A stretch of 64,000 bases of DNA from Candidatus Caldilinea saccharophila (lineage in GTDB: Bacteria; Chloroflexota; Anaerolineae; Caldilineales; Caldilineaceae): positions 124,001 to 188,000 of the forward strand of contig JADJVW010000002.1 in NCBI GenBank assembly GCA_016710365.1. The letters are read 5' to 3'. The position numbers and the translations under genes are program-made. Within the stretch, counting starts at the first letter, position 1. Every line of letters begins with the position of its first letter. A model generated the notes under the pieces. The model did not search any database. It saw only the letters and a program-made list of their open reading frames with translations, and was not told where the DNA came from. Of this stretch, positions 39,336-48,000 are shown piece after piece.

Positions 39336-42288
39336 TCACGGCCCAAAGATCGTGGTCGTGGAACGCTTCGAGGTGAACTCGTCGAAGTACTGCGTCCCAG
39401 TCAGCGTGCCCGCCAAGCCCGCCACCGGCCCCATCCGCACGGATTCGAGCGTGTAGGCGCTGGTGTTCAGGCTGTTGCGCACCTGGCGCCGCACCCCATC
39501 GACGTAGAGGGCGAAGGAAGTGCTGTTCCCAGACTCCCAGACAACCTCGACGGCCTGTGGCGCGTTGGCCAGCGTCACCCAGCCGGTGTTGGTGGAGCCG
39601 CCCGCCCGCATCACCACGCCGCGAATCTGCGGGGCGCTGGCCGGGTTGGGACGCCGGTACTGAATGGCGAAGATCGTATTATTGCTGGCGTTCAGACCTG
39701 CCAAGATCGTCACGCCGGCGTTTGGCGCACGCGAACCATTCGGATGGAAGTAGAAGCGCGCACCGTAGCTGGTCAACGCATCGGGCGTAGCGTCGGTCAC
39801 ATAGGCCAACGCGCCCGGCGCGATCGCCACCTGCATCCCCCACGCGCCGCCGTTCATCGCGGCGCCCGGCGTCACGTTGACGGGGCCGGTGGATGCACTC
39901 CAGGCGCTCACGCCGCCGCTCTCAAAGCTGTCGGTGAAGAGCAGGTCATCGACGCTCAGCGTCACACTGACCGGCAAACTCCAGTTGCCGGCCGCGTCAC
40001 GCGCTCGCACCGAGAGGACATAGCCGCCGGTCAGCCAGGTCGAGACATCGACCGCGGCTGCCAGATCCGCGCCGTTGGCGTTGGGCGTCAGCGTCATCGC
40101 CGCGCGTTGGGCGTCAGCGTCATCGCCGCGCCGTTGCCCTGGCCCGGGTCGGCGCCGACAAACCATTCCGCTGCGCTGACTGTGGTCAGCGTTTCGACGG
40201 TGCTGGCGGTCAGCGACACAGACGACGCAGAGTTGGTCGGATTCGGCGTCACCGCCACGTTGCTCACCGTGGGTGGCGTGCGGTCGATCAGCAGCGTCGC
40301 GGTGCTGGTCATGCCCCAGTTGCCGGCGATGTCCTGACCGTGAACGGCAATCTGATGCGCGCCCTCCGCAAGCTGGCTCAGGTTGATCAGCGGAATGAAG
40401 GCATAGGCATCCTCCGCGGGGCTGTCGTAGAGGCCATCGATCGGCGTGAAGGGGAAGCCCGCGCCGTCAGCGCCGATCAGACCGATGAAACCTTCGACGC
40501 GCTGGATGTTCGAAGCGACGGGGCCGGCGCCGGGTTCGGTGACCCGAGCGTCCACCCGCACCGCGGGCCGGCTGGGGTTGATGCCCGTTGCGCCGTTGTT
40601 CGGGCTGGGCGCCACCGTGACATTGCTGGTCGCGGGGCCGCTGCGGTCGATCAGCAGATCGATCGTGGCAGGCGCGCCCCACAAACCGGTGGCGTCCTGG
40701 CTGCGCACCGAGATCGTGTTGACGCCTTCGGGCAGCGCCGACAGCGTAGCCGACGGGATGGTGGCGGTGATGCTGGCGACGGGCGCCATGACATTCAGCC
40801 CCATCGCGACGCCGGCGCCCGGCGTCACCGCGCCGATGTAATACTCGGCAGCCACAATATTGCTGTTGCCGCTGCCGACGTCGCTGGCCGTGCCCCCAAG
40901 CGCCACGTTGACATTGCCCTGGCTGGGATTGGGCGAGAGCGTCAGCGCCGAAGTGGCCGGCCGGCATTGTCGGCGCTCAGCAGCACCAGGTTGTAGGCGC
41001 CCCAGTTGCCGGCGCTGTCCTGGCCGCGCACGTAGACGGAGTGATTGCCCGGCGCCAAGCGCCGCAGCGTCGCCGCTGGAATCGTGCCGTTGACAGCCTC
41101 AGCCGGTGTATCGAAGGCGCTGTCGTCGGCGGCCATCGCGGTGGGGGCGGCCATTGTGTCGTCGATCACAAATTCCGCCGCGCTGATGTTGCTGGCGCCG
41201 CTGTCGACGTCGCTGATTTGGGCGCTGACGATGATGTCGCCGCCGTTTGCCGTGAGCGCCAGATTCGCCGCAGTTGGGCCGGTGGCGTCATTGCCGCCGC
41301 CAGGGCCGACCGTGGGAATCTCGACGAACGTCATCATGCCGCCGTAGCCGGCCGCACGATTGTTGTGCAGCAGCAGGCTGCCGGCATGGACGGCAAAACG
41401 CGCGCCAGCCGGGGCCGAAGCGGGCACGGTGGCGATGGCGTCGAGCGTCGTGCCGGGCGCGACCGTCTCCGCGATCACGGTGTAGGCGTTACTCACAGTA
41501 GATGCGTTGTTCGACCGCAGGTTGCCGTCCGTAGCGATCACCTGCTGCGTCAGACCGAGCAGCCCCATCGAGTGATGCAGCGCGCCGGCGTTGATGTAGC
41601 GCAGCAACACACGGTCGCCCGCCGTCACTGTGATCGGCGTGGTGGCCGGGTAGGCGACGCCGTTGATCAGCTCGTAGCGCGTGGCAAAGTTGCTCATGTT
41701 GAAGCTTGCCGGCGTAGCGCTGGTGTTGAGCGCCGGGTCGATCTCGCTGAGCACCAGCACGGCCTCCACATTGTAGCCGGTGGACGCGTTGTTGTAAGCC
41801 TGGTTGGGCGTGGCCGGGCGCACGATCAAGGCGCCGTGCAGCCCCATCGCCGTCTGATAGAGCGAGCCCGGCAGCAGCCCCGCCTCATAGAGGAAGATGC
41901 CCGGCTCACCCGCCGTAAAGGTGTACGTCACCGAGCTGTTGCTGGGCGCTCCCGTGCGGTCAAGCGGCAAAGCCTGTCCGTGGAAGAAGATGCCCGTTGC
42001 GGCCGGCAGGCGATTGTTGAGCGTCACCTGCACCACATCGCCCTGCGTGACCGTGAGCACAGGCCCGCCGGATTGCGTCACCGTGGGGTTGCCCGCGCAC
42101 GCACCGAGCGTGTAGCCCCACACCGGGAGCGTCGTCGCATCCGGCAGCGTGGTGGAGCCGGTGGTCGCGCAGAGTTCGAACGTTACGTCAGGCGCCTGGG
42201 CCATTGCCGGCTGCGGATGGAAAGCCATCACCAGCAGCAAGGCCAACACGCCGATCCATAGATGTTGCTTAATAAACTTGGTCATCAT
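39336..42288 (-). pseudogene. Cupredoxin protein 3 with Ig-like repeats and LamG-like end; two frame breaks
   Basis: From ATG 42288 (GGAG site) a signal peptide (to about residue 30, ending AMA) is followed by two cupredoxin domains: GIFFHGQALPLD, GIFLYEAGLLPGSLYQTAMGLHGALIV, then LHHSMGLLGL and FAVHAGSLLLHNN. Several Ig-like repeats follow, each with DS(A/T)GNWGAYNLVLL-type endings, then a LamG/concanavalin-like domain (FYFHPNGSRAPN, TIFAIQYRR). The frame breaks near 40954-40962, where one C seems lost, and at a perfect 26-bp tandem duplication (40080-40131). Removing one copy and adding one base turns 2953 bases into 976 codons. Most blue-copper ligands are replaced, so electron-transfer ability is doubtful. 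Confidence 0.82.
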
Positions 42289-42297
42289 GATCGCTCC

Positions 42298-43611
42298 TTA
42301 CTGCGGGCAATTGTTGGGCAGCGGCGGATCGACGCGTGTGAAGGTCGCCGGGCCGGTCATGGGCACGCCCCAGGAATCTAACTGGAAGAGTGCATGGTTG
42401 TGGGCGATGATGTAGTACTCACCGCACTGCGTCATGGCGGTGTCGCCAACTGGCTTGACGCCATCCGTGCCGAGGTACGGGCTGCCGCTGAAGAACATAC
42501 CGAACACCATGTTCTGCAGATTCGGAATCGTGACCGGCACCGGGTTGGTGGTCTCGTTGTAGCCCTCGTTGTCGCGCCAGTCGAAGGTCACGTCCCAGGT
42601 CTGGCCGGGGCCGACGTTGACCGCAAACTTATCGAAGGAGAGGTCGGCGCCATCACTGTTGACCAGCGGGTAGCCGTCGCGTCCCACCACGCGTCCATTG
42701 TTGCCATGCGGATGGAAGGGGAACTCGATCGTCCCCATGTTCAGATAGCGCACCAACGCCGGATGGGGATTCGCGGTCGGGTCGTAGGGGTTGATGCGCG
42801 CCAGCGCGCCGTAGGGTTGCGTGGGCAGCCATGCCGCAAAGTTCGAGGCGATGCTGTCCGGGAAGCCGCGGCCGTTGATCAGCCAGTAGCGCGGCTTGTA
42901 GAGACTCATATCAAAGGGCTGGCCGCGTTCCACCGCCTGGTTCAGATAGGGATCGACCTCGGAGAGCATGATCATGAACTCGGGGCCGGTCTTATACACC
43001 GCACTGCCTTCCCCATAGACGAAGCTGGCGCCGGCCGGCGGGCTGTCCGGGCGCACCGGGCGCACAATCAATGCGCCGAACAATCCCATGCGCACCTGGC
43101 GATCCGGGTTCGTGCCGCTTTGGTAGATAAAGGTGCCGGCGCGCGACGCCACAAAGCTGTAGGTCATCGCGCCGCCATTGGCGGTCGCCACCGGCGCCAG
43201 CGAAGTCAGGGCGCCGCCCGTGAACTGGGGCGCAGCCAGCACGCCATTCGCCACCACATTCTCCTGGCCGGGGAAGACGAGCGAAATGTCTTCGGCCAGC
43301 GTATTCTGCACGATCACCGTCACCGTGTCGCCCTGATTCACACAGAGTGTGGGGCTAGGGTGCTGAAAGGGCTGACCCGCGACGGAAAAACCCCACATAA
43401 ACACCGTGTTGTCGTCGGACATGCCGATGTAGCCGCTTTCGGTGCGCAGGGTGAACGTTGCGTTGGCGCTGGTCGTGCAGACGATGCCGTCCGCCGCTGC
43501 ACTCTGCGCCACGGCAGGCTGGACATTGACGGCGGAGGTGGTCATCAACAGCGCCAGCACAATACCGAGCGCCGCCCCCCACCGCATCCATTTGAGCTTG
43601 AAAATAGTCAT
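42298..43611 (-). CDS. Cupredoxin (multicopper-oxidase-like) protein 2
   Basis: A 437-residue exported protein. The ATG at 43611 has AAGGAG in front and gives a signal peptide (hydrophobic ALGIVLALLMTTSAV, cleavage after AVAQ). Domain 1 (residues ~40-190) has the cupredoxin fold outline (TVTVIVQNTLAEDISLVF, GTFIYQSGTNPDRQVRMGLFGALIVRP), but the His-Cys-His cluster is replaced. Domain 2 keeps His-rich motifs: IEFPFHPHGNNGRVVGRDG and YYIIAHNHALFQLDSWG. It lies 9 bases before protein 3 and 30 bases after protein 1, so the three are an operon. It may supply copper ligands in a complex with protein 1. Confidence 0.85.
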   Translation of the reverse strand: MTIFKLKWMRWGAALGIVLALLMTTSAVNVQPAVAQSAAADGIVCTTSANATFTLRTESGYIGMSDDNTVFMWGFSVAGQPFQHPSPTLCVNQGDTVTVIVQNTLAEDISLVFPGQENVVANGVLAAPQFTGGALTSLAPVATANGGAMTYSFVASRAGTFIYQSGTNPDRQVRMGLFGALIVRPVRPDSPPAGASFVYGEGSAVYKTGPEFMIMLSEVDPYLNQAVERGQPFDMSLYKPRYWLINGRGFPDSIASNFAAWLPTQPYGALARINPYDPTANPHPALVRYLNMGTIEFPFHPHGNNGRVVGRDGYPLVNSDGADLSFDKFAVNVGPGQTWDVTFDWRDNEGYNETTNPVPVTIPNLQNMVFGMFFSGSPYLGTDGVKPVGDTAMTQCGEYYIIAHNHALFQLDSWGVPMTGPATFTRVDPPLPNNCPQ

Positions 43612-43641
43612 GTGATTGCTCCTTGTCATGCTACACCACAC

Positions 43642-44979
43642 CTAGGTATTGGGCAGCGCTTGTGGCGCCAGCGTGTTCGCCGGGTAAACGCGGATCTCGG
43701 TCATCTGACTGCCGTTGCCGTGCGTCATCGCCCGGTTATAGAGCAGATAGGCGTCGTACGGGCTGTTCCCGCTGTGCGGCGGCGCCGTAAAGATGGCATC
43801 GACGCTTTCCCCGGCGTTGAACGTCGCCGTGCTGGACAGATAGCTCGTGTCCGCGCCGGTGCGACCGCGCATCAGCGTGGCGTCGCGCCCGATGATCTGC
43901 ATCTTCAGCCCGGTCGCGGTCATGGCGGCTTCGGTGAAGCCCAGGTTGGCGAAGCGCAACAGCACCCGTTCGCCTGCGTTGCAGGTGATCAACGACGACA
44001 GTGGCTGGTAGCGCAGCGACTCAAGCCCCGCATTCGCCATCAGATCGCCTGTGCCATCCGTGAGCACCGGCATGGCGTTGAAGGTCGCCGGATCGATGTT
44101 GTTGGCCGTCCAGTCGATCATCGGTGAGTTCGGGGCGATGGTGTCAGGGTAGACGCGCCCGTTGAGCAGGCCGAAATCCACGCGATAGTCCGTCCACTGC
44201 GGGAGCTGGATGTGCGCGTCGTCCCAGTGCGCCTCGTTCCAGACCTCCGAAAGCAGCAGCGAGAACTGGCGGTCAAAGCCGGTCGAGCCGTCGCCGTCGT
44301 TGTAGGCGAAGCGTGTATAATCGCGCCCGTTGAAGTTGAGGGTTGTGCCATCCTGCGCCGAACGCACGAAGACCATGCCGGTCATGCCCATGTGGACATG
44401 TTCGATGTCCTCCACGTGGCAGTGGTACATGTAGGTGCCTGGGTCGCGTGGCCGGAACGCATAGGTGAAGTTGCGCTCGATCGGCACCGACACCGAACCC
44501 ATCGGCTCGCCATCGAAGAAGGGGATAACGTGGCGGAAGCCGTGCCAGTGCAGCGTGTGCGCATCAACCAGGTCCGGGCGCATCGCCAGGCCGAGGTTGG
44601 TCAGTTGGAGCGTAAACTGTGTGTTCTGATTGACCCAGAAGAGCGGCGCCGAGTGCTGCGCCCGCATTTTCTGCGCCATCATCTGTTCCGGCGTCAACCC
44701 GGTGACGTTGCGGAAGCCAAAGATGTAGGTCGTGAGACCCGCGGGCGCCAGGCTGTCGGGGTGATAGGGCGCCATGGCCGAGTCGGGCGGCAGTGCGATC
44801 CAGCCGTCGGTGGCGGCCATCGACAGGTTTGGTGCGGCTTGCTGGGCATCCGCGCTCCACGACGGGGAGAGCCAGCCCCCCTTACTCGTGAAACGGGGCA
44901 GCATACTCGCCCCTGCCGCAGCCAATGCCGCCCCGCCAGCGATCTTGAATAAGTTCCGTCTTGAGAGTGTCTTTCGCAT
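43642..44979 (-). CDS. Multicopper oxidase-type cupredoxin protein 1, Tat-exported
   Basis: A 445-residue protein with a twin-arginine signal (SRRNLFKIAGGAALAAAGAS). Export folded fits a cofactor-bearing enzyme. Domain 1 keeps complete copper motifs: HWHG at residues 144-147 and YHCHVEDIEHVHMGM at 185-199 (type-1 Cys187, His ligands, Met199). Domain 2 (LLRFANLGFTEAAM, IIGRDATLMRG) lacks the second His-Cys-His cluster. Two-domain oxidases usually need ligands from both domains or trimer partners, so proteins 2 and 3 may complete the site (inference). The ATG at 44979 follows AGGAGAAAA. Possible activities are laccase-like oxidation of phenols or metals such as Mn(II) or Cu(I). Confidence 0.88.
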   Translation of the reverse strand: MRKTLSRRNLFKIAGGAALAAAGASMLPRFTSKGGWLSPSWSADAQQAAPNLSMAATDGWIALPPDSAMAPYHPDSLAPAGLTTYIFGFRNVTGLTPEQMMAQKMRAQHSAPLFWVNQNTQFTLQLTNLGLAMRPDLVDAHTLHWHGFRHVIPFFDGEPMGSVSVPIERNFTYAFRPRDPGTYMYHCHVEDIEHVHMGMTGMVFVRSAQDGTTLNFNGRDYTRFAYNDGDGSTGFDRQFSLLLSEVWNEAHWDDAHIQLPQWTDYRVDFGLLNGRVYPDTIAPNSPMIDWTANNIDPATFNAMPVLTDGTGDLMANAGLESLRYQPLSSLITCNAGERVLLRFANLGFTEAAMTATGLKMQIIGRDATLMRGRTGADTSYLSSTATFNAGESVDAIFTAPPHSGNSPYDAYLLYNRAMTHGNGSQMTEIRVYPANTLAPQALPNT

Positions 44980-45092
44980 CTTTTTTCTCCTGTGTAGGTG
45001 CAGTTTCCACACCGCACGTCCATGCCTCTTTCTCTGGGTCGCGAGACCGGGTTGTGGTCAGAAACCCGGTCTCGCGTTCAAGAGAAGATGCG

Positions 45093-48000
45093 TTAGCGGG
45101 ACGTTGAAATGGCCGGCAAGTAGATTGTGTTTTCCTCGTACATCATGCGTTGCGGGCTGACCGTGTACTCTGTCGGGTAGACCGGCTCGATCAGGCCACC
45201 GTCCTGTTCCGTGGCGATCTGGATAAAGACCGGAGGCACATCGCCGCCGCCGAAGTTGTCGAAGCGGGCGCTGTTGGCCGGCGTAACCATGTAGACGCCG
45301 ATGCGCCCACCTGCGGTGACACGGCTCATCGGCCAGGTGTTGCCGCCGACGCCGATCACGCTGGCTACACCCAGCAGCACACCGTTGCGGTAGACGTTGA
45401 TTGTCCCGTCCGCCAGCGTGCGAGCGCCGAGCTGGTCGCCCACGGCGAAGGTGATGCCCGGGAAGACCGCCCGCAGCCGCCAGCCATTGGCCGGGTCGTG
45501 CGTCCAGATCTGGACGTTGTTCTGGCCTGGGCGGCGGTCATAGTTCACATCGATCATGGATACATTGGCGCTGGCAGCATTCCCGTTCAGCTTCAACAGC
45601 AGGCCAAGCTCTTCAGCATTGGCGGCGATGCTGTTGAAGGTGAAGAAAGCTTCCTGGTTGGGGCCGTAGCTGTCTCTCATCCACCAGGCTGTGGAGACGC
45701 CAGCGCCAGTCACGTTTTGCACGTTGTTAAGAATCGCAAAGCGGCTGGTCTGACCGCCCCAGTTAGCGCCCAGTGCGCCGTTCGCCCGGTTGAAATTGTC
45801 CAGCATCGGCGTGTAGGGGAAGGCCACCACCGTGCCGTAGAGTTCGTCCGCGCCGATGTCGATGGCTGCGCCCGATGGCCGCGCCTCGCCGTCAACGTCG
45901 GCGCCTGGGGCGTTGACGCCGCTGCGGCTGTCGGCGCCGGCATTGATGGCCGGCGAGCCGGTGGCGATGTGATAGTCGCCCAGCACATTCGGCGTCGCCA
46001 GCGCGGTCACCATGGTGGTGTCCACGAAGCGGGGATTGCCGCGCCACGGTGCAACTCGCACCGTCATGTCATACTCGGTCACCACCAACGGCGCGCTGTT
46101 GACAATGTTCGTGGCAGACGAAACCGTGCCTTGCGTGGTCTGCATCAGCGTGCTGGTGGGCGCCAGCATCCCCACACTGTCGGAAACGCCCATGTCCCAC
46201 CGGTTGATCGGGAAGGGATCGCCCGGCAGCCCGATGCCGACGACCGCGCCGCCGGTGAAGGCGCCGGCCCGGTTGTCCCAGAAGAGATTGTTGAAGAGCA
46301 GCGGGTTGCTGAAGATCGGCGCGCCGCTCGGCAGCGTCACCTGCAACAAGGCACTGTTGCGTGCGGTAGCGAGGCCGGACGGCGCCGCCTGCCCATTGCT
46401 CGTCATCGCCGTCGCCGTGGTGATGTTCTTCATCACGGTGTTGTTGTAGAAGCGCACATTGGGCGCGTCGTTGAGCGAGACGCCGCCGCCTTCGTGGGTC
46501 GAGACGTTGTTGACGATCACGTTGTTGTAGACGTTGTACGGGAAGTCGCCCGCCATCAGGAAGCGCAAGCCGCCGCCGTCGTCGTTGCTCAGGTTGCCCT
46601 GAATCAAGTTGTCGTGGATGTCCACCGCGCCGGCGCCCAGCGTCAACAGGGTCGGGTCCGCAGGCAGTTCGCCGGCGATCATGATGCCGCCGCCTTCATC
46701 GTAGGAACGGTTGAAGTAGATGCGGTTGTGATGAATCTCGCCGCTGGGGCTTAACCCGTAGTGGCTGATGCCGCCGCCGTATTCCGCCGAGTAGTTGCCA
46801 CAGATATCGTTGTAGGCGATCTCGTAGTTCTCAGCGCCGGAGAAGACGCCGATCGCGCCGGCCAGGTTGGTGCCGCCGTTGGCAATCATCCGGTTGTAGG
46901 CGATGACGATATTGTCGTTCTGGTTGTCGTTGAGCGCACCCGGCAGATGCGGCGTTCCCAGCCGGATGGCTGCCGCATAAGCGCCGCCGTTGCTGCGCAG
47001 AATATTATTCGTGATGCGCATGTAACGGGCGTACGCATTGGCGAAGATGCCGCCACCCTGCACCGCGGCAAACTCCTGCTGCGTCGGGTCGGTCGGTTGC
47101 AGATTGTTCGGGAAGCCCTGCTGGTCGCCGCCCTGGATCGTCAGGCCATCGACCGTGACCGAACGCGCGGCGGTCATTTCGTTGGCTTCGGCGAGCACGT
47201 AGATCACCGCGCCTTCGTACAGCGCCTGATTGCCGGCATAGGTCAACCCCTGGACAAAGGTGCGCCAGGTGGATGCATACTCGGTGTCGCCGGCCACGCC
47301 GCGCCCGTCGATCACAGAGCCAAGCGCAAAGGTGCTATCCGCACGCACACCACCCGGCCCCACGCCTTGCAGCGTCAGCGGCGAGTAGATCACCACGTTC
47401 TCGAAGTAGGTGCCGGTGGGGTTCCATTGTTCCGGCGCGCCCGGATAGATGATGACGACGCGCGGGCGATTGCCGTTGGCGTTCGCTGCTGCGTCCACAC
47501 CGGCTTGCATGGTGGCGTAGGTGCGACCCGGCCCCACTTCGAAGAGCAGCGGGTTGTAGCCCGAACCGATCACATGGAAGGAGAGACCGTTGACCGTGCC
47601 GTTGCCGTTCGCCGCGCGGATGCCCAGTTGATGGACGCCGGTCGGGATCGTCGTGGGCGCGGTGACGTTGATCGTGCGGTCGTTCCAACTGGTCACCTGG
47701 AGCGGCAGCGCGCCGTCCAACAGCACTTGGCCCGCCGCGGCGCCAAAACCCTGCCCCTCAATCGTGAACTGGCGATTGTCCGACGCCTGGTTCAGCCGCA
47801 CGAAAGGCCGCGAGACCGCAAACAACTGCGGCGTCGTATCGTCGAGGAAACATTGCGGCGGGATGGCGTATTGCGAGCCGCCCGCCAGCACGCCCGGCAC
47901 CATCTGCGTCGGCGCCAGGTCGGAAGGGATAATCAAGCCTGGGTAGATCTCGAAGGTGGCGCCGATCGTGCGGAACTGCGGGTTATAGTTCGGGTTGAGC

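Noticed and set aside
41041..44127. Long plus-strand frames (about 400 and 580 codons) opposite the cupredoxin genes
   Set aside because: Antisense to proteins with clear signal peptides and copper motifs; no homology-like segments.
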